Below are positions 7,531-16,051 of a DNA stretch of 64,000 nt, in pieces (the stretch's first letter is position 1; each line of letters opens with the position of its first letter). The position numbers and the translations under genes are program-made. The notes beneath the pieces are model-generated. The model saw nothing but the letters and a program-made list of their open reading frames with translations, searched no databases and had not been told where the DNA came from. Source of the DNA: Bdellovibrionales bacterium (GTDB taxonomy: Bacteria; Bdellovibrionota; Bdellovibrionia; Bdellovibrionales; Bdellovibrionaceae); the NCBI GenBank assembly GCA_018266295.1, contig JAFEAQ010000011.1, positions 1,091,626-1,155,625 of the forward strand, written 5' to 3'.

Positions 7531-8376
7531 CTATTTCCAAATGTCAGGAACCGCAGCGGCCGTCTCGTCATTTCTGCCAAGATTGCCAAGGCTCCAGTTA
7601 TCTTCCACAAGTTTCAGCAAGCTATAGAGATTTAACTCCGTCGCAAAAACTCCGGGAGTCACAGCCGTACCGACAATCGAAGTATAGATGTGATTTCTTT
7701 TGGCTCCGCCGCTGCTTTCATCAAACGTGGAGATCAAAATGGTGTCCTTCATGAATTTCGGATTAGATATATATTTTGAAAACTTCCCGCTATACCACTT
7801 ATCAGCGTAAGCCACACCCGTATCATGTCCACTATTTTTATCATTCGGCACATAGAACACATACTCTGGTAAGCTTCCGCTCGCGGCATCTTTATCAAAC
7901 TGCGTGGCGTTCACGATGTTCTTACAGCGCTTCGGATTTTTCTGAATATTCACGTAGCTAATAAATGGATTGTGCTTTCTTGCATAACCCCGGTGCGACC
8001 CGCCGGTAAAGCAATTACCTGGATAATCTTCGGCATACACTTTCCAGGAAATTCCCCGAGCCTCAAGCAGATCGACAACATTTTTCTTATCGAGGTTCAC
8101 ATTTTGATTGTCCGTCACTCCAAGCATTGAGCCGGAGGTCAGCGCAATATAATTGGGCTGCGAGTGATGCGCGTGAGCCGTCAAGTTCGAGAACAAAGCC
8201 CCATGCTTTGCGAGCTTCGCAAAGAACGGTTGCCTCATCGTGATATTGTAAGTGGTATTTTCAAAGAGGACGAAGATCGCCCGATCAAAATATTTTCCCT
8301 TTTGAGTCGCAGAAAATACGGGAACAGCAGAAAACGTTAACACAAGAATTAAACAATTCTTAAGAAGGTGGTTCAT
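7531..8376 (-). CDS. Secreted phosphoesterase (acid phosphatase / phospholipase C-like family)
   Basis: 281 residues, with GGAGG 5 bases before the ATG and a clear Sec signal peptide (LILVLTFSAVPVFSA, cleavage near residue 23). The body matches the phosphoesterase family PF04185: RAIFVLFENTTYNIT at the N-terminus (family motif FxxENxxY), HAHHSQPNYIALTSGS, and ILISTFDESSGG (TFDE motif) with YTSIVG further on. Members cleave phosphate monoesters or phospholipids outside the cytoplasm. The gene stands alone between a lipoprotein gene and a two-gene unit, all on the minus strand. In a predator, a secreted phosphatase could act on prey material, but that is inference. Confidence 0.85.
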   Translation of the reverse strand: MNHLLKNCLILVLTFSAVPVFSATQKGKYFDRAIFVLFENTTYNITMRQPFFAKLAKHGALFSNLTAHAHHSQPNYIALTSGSMLGVTDNQNVNLDKKNVVDLLEARGISWKVYAEDYPGNCFTGGSHRGYARKHNPFISYVNIQKNPKRCKNIVNATQFDKDAASGSLPEYVFYVPNDKNSGHDTGVAYADKWYSGKFSKYISNPKFMKDTILISTFDESSGGAKRNHIYTSIVGTAVTPGVFATELNLYSLLKLVEDNWSLGNLGRNDETAAAVPDIWK

Positions 8377-8466
8377 TTTAGCCTCCGAGTTTCGCGTATC
8401 TTAGGCACGTGAAAATCGCGGAGTCCATGACAACAAACCCGCTTTGCTAAAGCTCAATGAGAGGTT

Positions 8467-9039
8467 TTAAAATTCAACGCCCAGACGCAGAAGCATGCCC
8501 GGCTGAGGATTAGGATCAAAGTTCTTTCCGGCCATGAGGCGGCCTTCGAAGCTCACGAGCACGTAATGGAAAAGTACACTCTGAACGCCAGCAGAAACTC
8601 CGCCCATCATTTGCAAACCTGTCGAGTCTTCGGAGCTGCCACTGCCCGCAAGAGTCGTCGTTACTTTCTCGGAATATCCACCCGCCGCACCTGCGATAAA
8701 AAGATCCATCATCTCAAAGTTCATGATGTTCTGCTTCCACCAGAAAAGAAACTCTTCGTGGCTACGGTCCAACGCCAATGTGGCATTTCCCGTCTTCTCA
8801 TCAAATTTAGAATATTCAAAAAGCACTGTGGAAGGACCATTGCGCACGCCGAATGCTAAGCCAAACGGATGACGGTCTACCATCTGTTGAGTTGCATCTC
8901 GTTCCCAACGAATCTCGCCGTTTAAAGGAAAAATATCATAGCGCCAAGGAGTGGAAGGTGCTTTCGCGCCACCAGCCGAAGCCGCCTGCGCGTGAGCAAA
9001 TCCCAATAGCAAAAGTAAAACGACAAAGAAGGATTTCAT
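8467..9039 (-). CDS. Small outer-membrane or periplasmic protein, unknown
   Basis: 190 residues with a signal peptide (FFVVLLLLLGFAHAQAASA). The rest has alternating polar and hydrophobic residues (IFPLNGEIRWER, GLAFGVRNGPSTVLFEYSKF) and ends in LLRLGVEF with the terminal Phe usual for outer-membrane barrels. Its ATG overlaps the stop codon of the upstream HEXXH lipoprotein gene by one base (TAATG), so the two are translated together and probably work together in the envelope. I recognise no family beyond a likely 8-strand barrel. Confidence 0.7.
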   Translation of the reverse strand: MKSFFVVLLLLLGFAHAQAASAGGAKAPSTPWRYDIFPLNGEIRWERDATQQMVDRHPFGLAFGVRNGPSTVLFEYSKFDEKTGNATLALDRSHEEFLFWWKQNIMNFEMMDLFIAGAAGGYSEKVTTTLAGSGSSEDSTGLQMMGGVSAGVQSVLFHYVLVSFEGRLMAGKNFDPNPQPGMLLRLGVEF

Positions 9040-10403
9040 TACTCGCCACCAACAGCCACAGGGAAGGGCTTGATCGTCGCTGTTGGATTTTGATGATCTT
9101 CATCCGACGGGCGCAAAGAAGCCGGAGCTGCCTTCGCCTTGCCATGAACAGTGCCTTGAGACTTATCAACGATGCCTTCAAGGAAGGCTCTCTCATCACC
9201 GTGAATACCGTCCATCGAGGTCTGCAACATTGTGAAGAAGTGTTCAGGGCTGAAGTATTCATTGTTTTTGTACTTCAAGATTTCAGTTCTCAAGCTTGGC
9301 AATGTCTTAACAACCGCCGTTGCAACCAACTTGCGGGCTTCGATCGAAGTCAAACCACGTGAAGTCTCAACAACATTGGCAAAACGTTTCAGTGTGCGGG
9401 CATAATCTGTTCCTAGGCAGTAAGCAACGCGGTCGCCACCACAAGGATTCTTCGTGCCGTCAAAGAAGGTCGCCACTCTTGCCATCGCCAAGCGCGCGCT
9501 GAAGTCGTCTTTATTCGGGAATTTGTAGTTCTCAACTTCTTTTTCAGTCAGATCCAACGTGCGGTCTTTTTCTTCCGAAGGCAATGAGCGCTTCAAGAAG
9601 TTCGCATCACCCGTGTAAACCCAAGCCCAGAAATCCGCGAGGCCTTCGTTAATTCCGCGCGAGAACACTCTGTGGTATCTCTCGATTTCGCCATCCGGAG
9701 TTTCGACCTTTGAAACATTCAAAGAATCGCCGACAATGGAGCCGCCCAAAACAGCTTCACGAACTTTTTGTCCATGCAGAGGTTTTGTTTCTTTATCAAA
9801 CATCTCTTTTTCGACAAGTTTGTAATAGAGCGAATGGAAATGCTCATGAGCCAAAATACCGGCATTCACCGCGATCGGCAGATTGTTCTGAGTATAAGGC
9901 ACCACTAAAATCGCATCTGTCGGGCCGTCATAAAACGCATTGTTCGCATCGAAGTTATCGCCACGGCGGTAGCGAACAGCTACACCCACATCACGCGGCC
10001 ACGTGTTCACGCCGCCAGCACCGACTTCCGTGTCCAAAGCCGCCAAGTTTTGCAAATGGTTATAGATCACCGTCATCTGCTGAGAAAGTTCATCAGCCGC
10101 AACATAGAGATCACTGGATTTAATGAAGCGAGTTTTTGGCTGAGTGCCTGTGATTTTGTTATTAACAACAGCGGGGTAAATATAGAACTTAGCAAACTGA
10201 CCATTGAGTTCGTACAGAGAGGTAATACCCTGAAGAGTGACCTCTTGAAGGCTGTAATCGCCCCCTTCAGCCGCAACCGGAATACGTGTTTTGACATCTC
10301 CGGACACTTTGTTTGTATCCGGTTCGCGGTTACAACCCACACTGGCTGTAACGAGAGCGATTCCTAACAGAGATTGCAAAAGGCTCATTCCAAAAAGCTT
10401 CAC
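9039..10403 (-). CDS. Lipoprotein with zinc-protease-like HEXXH motif
   Basis: 454 residues from a GTG start with GGAG 8 bases upstream. The N-terminus is a lipoprotein signal ending in TASVGC. At about residue 195 the sequence GILAHEHFHSLYYKLV gives an HEXXH zincin motif (HEHFH), and a later GINEGLADFWAWVYTGD supplies an Glu/Asp-rich helix of the kind that holds the third zinc ligand in gluzincins (E-x-x-x-D). It may be an active metallopeptidase on the cell surface or in the periplasm. I cannot name the family. It is the first gene of a unit with the barrel protein ending at 8467, and is divergent from the UvrD helicase gene. Confidence 0.75.
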   Translation of the reverse strand: MKLFGMSLLQSLLGIALVTASVGCNREPDTNKVSGDVKTRIPVAAEGGDYSLQEVTLQGITSLYELNGQFAKFYIYPAVVNNKITGTQPKTRFIKSSDLYVAADELSQQMTVIYNHLQNLAALDTEVGAGGVNTWPRDVGVAVRYRRGDNFDANNAFYDGPTDAILVVPYTQNNLPIAVNAGILAHEHFHSLYYKLVEKEMFDKETKPLHGQKVREAVLGGSIVGDSLNVSKVETPDGEIERYHRVFSRGINEGLADFWAWVYTGDANFLKRSLPSEEKDRTLDLTEKEVENYKFPNKDDFSARLAMARVATFFDGTKNPCGGDRVAYCLGTDYARTLKRFANVVETSRGLTSIEARKLVATAVVKTLPSLRTEILKYKNNEYFSPEHFFTMLQTSMDGIHGDERAFLEGIVDKSQGTVHGKAKAAPASLRPSDEDHQNPTATIKPFPVAVGGE

Positions 10404-10502
10404 AAAAAGGTCTCCGGCGACTATAAGTTTCAGGTACCCATTCAGCTATTGACAAACTGCGTTATTTATACCCTAAACCGAGCCGGAATTCCTTAAAAAT
10501 TT

Positions 10503-12776
10503 ATGGATATTTTTGCAAAAATCACCAACCACCTAAATCCCCCCCAAAAAGAGGCCGTTGAGACCTTAGATGGCCCTATATTGATTCTGGCGGGTGCCGG
10601 GTCCGGAAAAACCAGGGTTTTAACCCATAGAATGGCCAATATTATCGCCCGTGGAGCTGCCGGTCCGGACGAAATCCTGTGCGTAACCTTTACCAACAAG
10701 GCTGCCAAAGAGATGGAGCACCGGATTTATAAGACCCTTTCGGACATTGGCGCCCCGATCCGTAGCCAGCTTTGGATCAGCACTTTCCATAGTTTCTGCG
10801 TCAGAATCCTTCGCCAGCACATCACGCTGCTAGATTATAAAAACGGCTTTGGGATCTATGACTCTTCAGACCAGTTGAGCCAGATCAAAAAGGTCATGAA
10901 GGTTCTGAATATCAACGACAAGATGTACCCGCCGAAGAACTTCCAGGGCCGCATCAGCGACGCGAAGATGCTGGCGCTGACTCCGGACGAGCTAAAAAAA
11001 GCCGGTCGTCCGATGATGGATCCGAAAACGCTCGAAGTGTACTCGATGTACGAAGCCGAAATGAAAAAGGCCAACAGCCTTGATTTCGACGACTTGTTGT
11101 TAAAGACCTACGAACTCTTCCGCATGTATCCGGACATCCTTGAGTCTTACCAGGATAAGTTCAAATACATCATGGTGGATGAGTATCAGGATACGAACCG
11201 TATTCAATACCTCCTCGTGCAAATGCTCGCGAACAAGCATCACAACCTTTGCGTGGTCGGTGACGAAGATCAGTCGATCTACAGCTGGCGTGGTGCGGAT
11301 ATTTCTAACATCCTGAACTTCGAAAAAGACTTCCCTGAAGCCAAGGTCGTTAAGCTTGAAGAGAACTATCGCTCTTCAAGCAACATCGTGACGGCCGCGA
11401 CTCACGTGATTAAGAACAACACTCAACGAAAAGACAAGACGCTCTTTACGTCGAATCCCGAGGGTGATCTGATCCAAGTCCGCGAAGAAAAGAACGAGTA
11501 CGACGAAGCGCGCTTTGTTGCTAAGACTATTCAAAGCATGATGGATGCCGGCGAAGGCTCGTACAATGACTACGCTGTTTTCTATCGGACCAATGCGCAG
11601 TCGCGCGTGCTCGAGGAACAGCTCCGAACTCTCGGCATTCCGTACCGACTTATCGGCGGCGTGAAGTTCTATGAGCGCATGGAGATCAAAGACATTATCT
11701 CTTACATGAAACTTTCCGTGAACCCGGCGGACGATGTCGCGTTTAAACGCGTGATCAACGTCCCGACCCGCGGTATCGGTAAAACGACGGTCGATAAACT
11801 CGAAGAGTTCGCAATCGAGCAAAAGCTAAGCCTCTCGATTGCGGCACAAAAAGCAATCGACACGAAGCTCTTTAATGCCGGAACGACCGCCAAAATCCGC
11901 CGCTTCCTTGAAATCACAGAAGAGCTGCAAGTTTCTGCGGGCCAGTTCAAGCTGCCTGAGTTCTATCACATCCTCTTGGATCGCACGGAATACGTGAATG
12001 CTCTGAAGGCCGAAGATTCTCCGGAAGCCCAAGCCCGAATCGAAAACTTAGATGAATTGGATAATGCCATCACTCAGTTCGTGAAAGAACGTGGCGAAGA
12101 AAGCTCACTCCTGTCCTTCCTTGAGGAGATGGCCTTGGTGGCCGACGTGGACTCACTCGATTATGAGGCCAATGCCGTCACACTGATGACTTTGCATATT
12201 TCCAAAGGTTTGGAGTTCCCTTACGTTTTTGTCGTCGGACTTGAAGAGAACCTCTTCCCGAGCAACCGTGGCGTCGATGAATCGGGCAACGAAGATGTCG
12301 AAGAAGAGCGCCGCTTGGCTTATGTAGGCATGACCCGCGCGCGCCAGAAGCTTTGGATGACATACACCCGTGTCCGCCGCGTTTGGGGACAGGAACAGTT
12401 CAATCCACCTTCGAGGTTTATTAAAGAAATTCCGCAAAAGCTCGTTGAATTTAAATCGGCTATCGATGCTCCACGTTTCTTGTCACGCTATGGTGCCTCA
12501 GGCGGCGGCGATTATGACGACGCGGTCACACATTCTCCTAAGTTCCGTCAAAGCAAGACGGATTATGATTCACAAAGCTTCCCGGACTACGATGAGGGCG
12601 GAGGCAATGGTGGCAGCGGTTACCATAAAGGCATGCGCGTGCGTCATCCGACCTTTGGTGTCGGCTCGGTGTTTGCGACGGAAGGTTCGGGCGATGATCT
12701 CAAAGTGAGCGTTATGTTCGCAGATCAGACGGTGAAAAAGTTTATTGTCAAATACGCTCGTCTGGAAAAAGTTTAG
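10503..12776 (+). CDS. uvrD: UvrD/PcrA superfamily I DNA helicase
   Basis: 757 residues. All SF1A helicase motifs are visible: Q-motif LNPPQKEAVE, motif I LAGAGSGKTRVL, motif Ia TFTNKAAKEM, motif II YIMVDEYQDTN, motif III VVGDEDQSIYSWRGAD, motif IV NYRSSSNI, motif V TLMTLHISKGLEFPYVFV and motif VI EERRLAYVGMTRARQKLW. The C-terminus (about 710-757, RVRHPTFGVGSVFATEGSG) is the Tudor-like domain of PcrA/UvrD that contacts RNA polymerase. The enzyme unwinds DNA 3' to 5' in nucleotide excision and mismatch repair. Between the two is a Gly-rich disordered stretch. A TTGACA-like -35 element lies at 10449-10454, before the ATG. Confidence 0.96.
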   Translation: MDIFAKITNHLNPPQKEAVETLDGPILILAGAGSGKTRVLTHRMANIIARGAAGPDEILCVTFTNKAAKEMEHRIYKTLSDIGAPIRSQLWISTFHSFCVRILRQHITLLDYKNGFGIYDSSDQLSQIKKVMKVLNINDKMYPPKNFQGRISDAKMLALTPDELKKAGRPMMDPKTLEVYSMYEAEMKKANSLDFDDLLLKTYELFRMYPDILESYQDKFKYIMVDEYQDTNRIQYLLVQMLANKHHNLCVVGDEDQSIYSWRGADISNILNFEKDFPEAKVVKLEENYRSSSNIVTAATHVIKNNTQRKDKTLFTSNPEGDLIQVREEKNEYDEARFVAKTIQSMMDAGEGSYNDYAVFYRTNAQSRVLEEQLRTLGIPYRLIGGVKFYERMEIKDIISYMKLSVNPADDVAFKRVINVPTRGIGKTTVDKLEEFAIEQKLSLSIAAQKAIDTKLFNAGTTAKIRRFLEITEELQVSAGQFKLPEFYHILLDRTEYVNALKAEDSPEAQARIENLDELDNAITQFVKERGEESSLLSFLEEMALVADVDSLDYEANAVTLMTLHISKGLEFPYVFVVGLEENLFPSNRGVDESGNEDVEEERRLAYVGMTRARQKLWMTYTRVRRVWGQEQFNPPSRFIKEIPQKLVEFKSAIDAPRFLSRYGASGGGDYDDAVTHSPKFRQSKTDYDSQSFPDYDEGGGNGGSGYHKGMRVRHPTFGVGSVFATEGSGDDLKVSVMFADQTVKKFIVKYARLEKV

Positions 12777-12847
12777 TCTTGACTGTGCCCACGGCTGTGA
12801 CAAAGTTTTTGTTATTCATTTTTAAATAACAACTAAGGAGTCATGCA

Positions 12848-13444
12848 GTGAGAAAATTCGTTCAAAATGTAATTGCAGCTACGATCGTGATCGCTTCTGC
12901 TTCAACTGTTTACGCACAATACGGATCTCGTGGTTACACAGGTTCTTCTTCTTACGGATCATCAGTGAGCTTCGGCAGCCCGAACGAAATCATTATGAAC
13001 CTTGGCTTGGTTGGCACTAACGGTAGCTTGAAATCAGGAAAAGAAACAAAGAACGGTTCTAGCCAAACCAATATCACTGTGGGTGCGAACTACCTTCGTA
13101 CAATCAACTCAAATGTTCAAGCCGGTGCTCAAGCGCAAATCATTTCTACAAGCGGCGGCGGCACAACTAGCGAAACTCAGCTCACTCTTGTTGCTTTGGG
13201 CGTTTATAACTTTGATACAACTTTTAAAGATGCTTTCTTCGTTCAAGGTGGTCTCGGTATCTACCCTGTATGGAAAGACGATGGCTCTGGCCATGAAAGC
13301 AAATTTGGCTTCATGATCGGTGGTGGTAAACGCTTCCCTCTTTGGGGCAACGTGAACTACATCCCGTCTGCTTCATTGGTGAAGCGCGGCGACTTGGATA
13401 TCGGTTTCGACGTTCAGTTCTTGAACTTCTCTGTGATGTTCTAA
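12848..13444 (+). CDS. Small outer-membrane beta-barrel protein
   Basis: 198 residues from a GTG start with AAGGAG 7 bases upstream; the nearby ATG at 12843 is out of frame. Signal peptide (FVQNVIAATIVIASASTVYA) followed by amphipathic strands (TNITVGANYLRTI, QAGAQAQIIST, TLVALGVYNFDT, FGFMIGGGKRFPLW) and a final Phe (VQFLNFSVMF), the usual barrel end. Length suits an eight-strand barrel. Its own terminator follows. No enzymatic motif is seen. Confidence 0.8.
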   Translation: MRKFVQNVIAATIVIASASTVYAQYGSRGYTGSSSYGSSVSFGSPNEIIMNLGLVGTNGSLKSGKETKNGSSQTNITVGANYLRTINSNVQAGAQAQIISTSGGGTTSETQLTLVALGVYNFDTTFKDAFFVQGGLGIYPVWKDDGSGHESKFGFMIGGGKRFPLWGNVNYIPSASLVKRGDLDIGFDVQFLNFSVMF

Positions 13445-13485
13445 AGGTGATGTTCTAACACGGAACTGGATCTAAATCCGGATTT

Positions 13486-13514
13486 AAAAAGGGACCCCTA
13501 GAGGTCCCTTTTTT
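13486..13514 (+). terminator. Rho-independent terminator after the barrel gene
   Basis: Arms AAAAAGGGACC and GGTCCCTTTTTT around CCTAGA, then a T run. It lies about 45 bases after the stop codon at 13444 and isolates this gene from the HlyIII gene. Confidence 0.93.
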
Positions 13515-13544
13515 ATTGCTTTAGAAAAGTGCTAAATTAGAAAT

Positions 13545-14162
13545 ATGCAGTACGGAGAGCGCTTTAATACCATCAGCCACCTTATTGCCACCGGCTTTGC
13601 CGCGATTGGCTCCATCTTTGCCCTTTACCTCGCCAGTGAAAAACACAATATGGTCGAGCTTCTGTCAGTCGCAGTTTACGCGATCACAACCGTGGGCCTC
13701 TACAGCGCTTCGACTTTGTATCACAGCTCGCACGGCACGATTAAAGATCTCTTTCGCAGAATGGATTACATCGGCATCTATTTAAAGATCGCCGGCAACA
13801 CGACTCCTTTTATGATCATCCTCATGCGTGGAATCTCCGGTTGGGCGACGTTGGCTGTGATCTGGGGCCTTGCCCTTGTCGGCATTATCCATGAATTCAA
13901 TCTTGGTAAGAAAACTCGCCGCTATTCGCTGATCATTTATGGTGTGATGGCATTGGCCGTTTTGCCTGTTCTAAAAAATCTTGTCGATGCTTTACCAATC
14001 CAAGGTTTTGCGCTGATTGTGGCGGGTTACATTTCTTATGCGATCGGGTTCTATTTTTACATGAACGACACTCGCATTAAGCACGGGCACGGGATTTGGC
14101 ACATCGGAGTTATAGGTGGCACCCTGTTTCAGTACTTGTGCTTAATCCTTTACGTCGTCTAA
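13545..14162 (+). CDS. Hemolysin III / PAQR-family membrane protein
   Basis: 205 residues with about seven membrane helices. The family metal-binding pattern is complete: ERFNTISHL near the N-terminus, SASTLYHSS (Ser and His) in helix 2, and HGIWHIGVIGGTLFQY in the last helices (two His). Bacterial members (YqfA, TrhA) resemble eukaryotic adiponectin receptors, thought to be zinc hydrolases acting on lipids and linked to membrane fluidity. The name hemolysin is historical. It is followed 10 bases later by a lipoprotein gene on the same strand, so the two are probably cotranscribed. Confidence 0.93.
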   Translation: MQYGERFNTISHLIATGFAAIGSIFALYLASEKHNMVELLSVAVYAITTVGLYSASTLYHSSHGTIKDLFRRMDYIGIYLKIAGNTTPFMIILMRGISGWATLAVIWGLALVGIIHEFNLGKKTRRYSLIIYGVMALAVLPVLKNLVDALPIQGFALIVAGYISYAIGFYFYMNDTRIKHGHGIWHIGVIGGTLFQYLCLILYVV

Positions 14163-14172
14163 AGTCGTCTGA

Positions 14173-14610
14173 ATGACGAAATATCTTTTACCCCTTCTTT
14201 GTGTTTTTCTATGCTCATGCTCTAGCCTCATGGAGAAAATGCTAGAGAAACCAAAAGTGAGTCTTGCGGGGATCTCCGTCAAAGATGCCGACATGAATGG
14301 CGCGACGCTTGTATTTAATATCGCGGTTGAAAATCCCAACAGTGTTGAAATCAAAGTCGATAAAGTGAATTACAAAGTTTTTCTGAACAATAAAGAAATC
14401 ACTCAAGCCTCCACCGACAAAGCTATTAACATCGCCAGTAAGTCCACAGGCAATATCGATTTGCCACTGCCGATTGAGTACCGAAAAGTTTTTAGCGACC
14501 TTAAAGAGTTGCTCTTTTCGGAGTCTGCGTCTTATAAAATCGAAGGCAACGCAAAGATGAGTTTGTTTTCAATTCCGTTTTCTAAGGAAGGTAGCGTAAA
14601 GCTGCGCTAG
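14173..14610 (+). CDS. LEA14-like (WHy domain) lipoprotein
   Basis: 145 residues. A short lipoprotein signal ends in FLCSCS. The rest is a single beta-sandwich of the late-embryogenesis-abundant type 2 family: VSLAGISVKDADMNGATLVFNIAVENPNSVEIKVDKV contains the family's N-P-N turn, and the closing SASYKIEGNAKMSLFSIPF segment is also typical. Such lipoproteins sit in the periplasm of many proteobacteria and are linked to stress tolerance. It probably shares a transcript with the HlyIII gene. It overlaps the converging kamA gene by 4 bases. Confidence 0.87.
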   Translation: MTKYLLPLLCVFLCSCSSLMEKMLEKPKVSLAGISVKDADMNGATLVFNIAVENPNSVEIKVDKVNYKVFLNNKEITQASTDKAINIASKSTGNIDLPLPIEYRKVFSDLKELLFSESASYKIEGNAKMSLFSIPFSKEGSVKLR

Positions 14611-15794
14611 CTCTTAGCGCGTTTGAGTGATTCCCACTCTTCTTGATAAACTTCGAAATCGAGCGGTTTAATAATTCGATCCACCGGAGGGTTCACGTAG
14701 TCCGCTTCGACTCCGTCCCAGCCACGATAACTGCGCTTTTCAAGTGAAGACGCAGTTTCAAAATTAGGAACGTAATAAGTCTTGCCGCCACCATCAGGGA
14801 TATCCACAGACAGATTCGGCATTGCAAGGCCCGACAGATTTCCCCAAAGCTCTTTTTGAATCTCAAGAGAATCTTCGATGCTCGTGCGCAAGTGATCCGT
14901 CCCGCGCGAAGGATCGCACTGGAACATGTAATAAGGCTTCGCACGCAAATAGAGTAATCTACGAGATAACGCCTGCACGATCGCGGGATGATTGTTCACG
15001 CCGTTTAGTAACACCATCTGATTCATCACCGGAATGCCGTTATCAACAAACATCTCAACAGCGGTCGCCGCTTCTTCAGTGAGTTCGCGCGGATGATTGA
15101 AGTGCGACATCAAGAAGACCGGCTTATGCTTCTTTAAGATTTTTACCAGGTCGTCGCTCACGCGCATTGGACACACCACGGGCATGCGAGTTCCCACACG
15201 AATAATTTCAACGTGATCAATCTTACGCAAATCAAACAGCGTGCGATCCAGCTGAGCATCGCTGACAGTCAGCGGGTCTCCGCCTGACAAGATCACTTCA
15301 CGAATGCCCGTGTGAGACTTGATGTAAGCCAAAGCCTCTGTGTACTCGTCTTGCTTAATAAAGGCCTGCTCTTGGCCCGTGAAATGCTTACGAGTGCAAT
15401 AGCGGCAGTACACGCTGCAAATATCAGTGATCAAAAACAGTGCGCGATCCGGATAACGATGAATGATTCTGGGTGCGGGATTATTTCGGCGCTCTCCCAA
15501 AGGATCGAGCATCGCCTGCGTCGGTGTCGCAAGCTCCAGAGTGTTCGGCATCAGGATTCGGCGGATCGGATCCGCAGGATGGGCTCCGGCGAGGCTCGCA
15601 TAATACGGAGTCGTGCGGATGTTAAACATCTCCGCGCCCTCACGAAAGGCCTCGCGCTCTTCGAGGCTTAAATCAAACGTCGCCGCAAAGTCCGCCTGAG
15701 TTTTCAGGCTCTTTTGCAACTGCCAAGTCCACCGGCTCCAATCAGAAGCGGCGATATGGTCAGGTTTTGGAGCTCGATTAAACTGCAGTTTCAT
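14607..15794 (-). CDS. kamA: L-lysine 2,3-aminomutase (KamA family radical SAM/PLP enzyme)
   Basis: 395 residues. Radical SAM motif C-x3-C-x2-C is CSVYCRYC with RKH following, as in KamA. HVEIIRVGTRMPVVCP, and CDPSRGTDHLRTS (Asp that binds lysine) and VDIPDGGGKTYYVPN, with the Lys that carries PLP, match Clostridium lysine 2,3-aminomutase. It converts L-lysine to beta-lysine. The length and the preserved substrate residues favour KamA over the shorter EpmB that acts on elongation factor P; no epmA or efp is adjacent, so the fate of beta-lysine is unclear. It is a single gene with an open promoter region upstream and a short hairpin over its stop codon. Confidence 0.88.
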   Translation of the reverse strand: MKLQFNRAPKPDHIAASDWSRWTWQLQKSLKTQADFAATFDLSLEEREAFREGAEMFNIRTTPYYASLAGAHPADPIRRILMPNTLELATPTQAMLDPLGERRNNPAPRIIHRYPDRALFLITDICSVYCRYCTRKHFTGQEQAFIKQDEYTEALAYIKSHTGIREVILSGGDPLTVSDAQLDRTLFDLRKIDHVEIIRVGTRMPVVCPMRVSDDLVKILKKHKPVFLMSHFNHPRELTEEAATAVEMFVDNGIPVMNQMVLLNGVNNHPAIVQALSRRLLYLRAKPYYMFQCDPSRGTDHLRTSIEDSLEIQKELWGNLSGLAMPNLSVDIPDGGGKTYYVPNFETASSLEKRSYRGWDGVEADYVNPPVDRIIKPLDFEVYQEEWESLKRAKS

Positions 15795-16051
15795 GGGCGC
15801 TTTCGGTCCTTTGCGTGGAGGTCGTTATAACAAACCTAAGATCCTTAAACCACAGTGATTTTCGCGTTTTCCTAAACTGAGACACCAGAAGTTCAACAAC
15901 TGACTAAGCCCGTTTCACGCCGAGACAGAGCTTTTTCACCAGAAAAACCAAAGGCTTAGGGCAATTCCACCACTCGGACCCGTTGGCGTGGGTCTCGCTT
16001 TACATACTGTTAGCAACAAGGGCCAAGATGGCTCATTTTTAGGAGGATGAT
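15795..16051. promoter_or_regulatory. Divergent intergenic region with candidate promoter for the 16052 gene
   Basis: 257 bases. A sigma-70-like pair TTGGCG (15983-15988) and TACTGT, 16 bases apart, lies about 40 bases before the ATG at 16052; the same bases also fit a weak sigma-54 element (TGGCGTGGGTCTCGCT, 15984-15999). A good ribosome site TAGGAGG precedes the ATG. The kamA promoter must be in the left half. No RNA gene is visible. Confidence 0.4.

Noticed and set aside
13009-13026. Second perfect sigma-54 -24 box (TGGCACTAACGG) inside the barrel gene
   Set aside because: The TGGCACTAACG start matches, but the -12 box reads GTAGC, without TTGC, and it lies inside a coding region.
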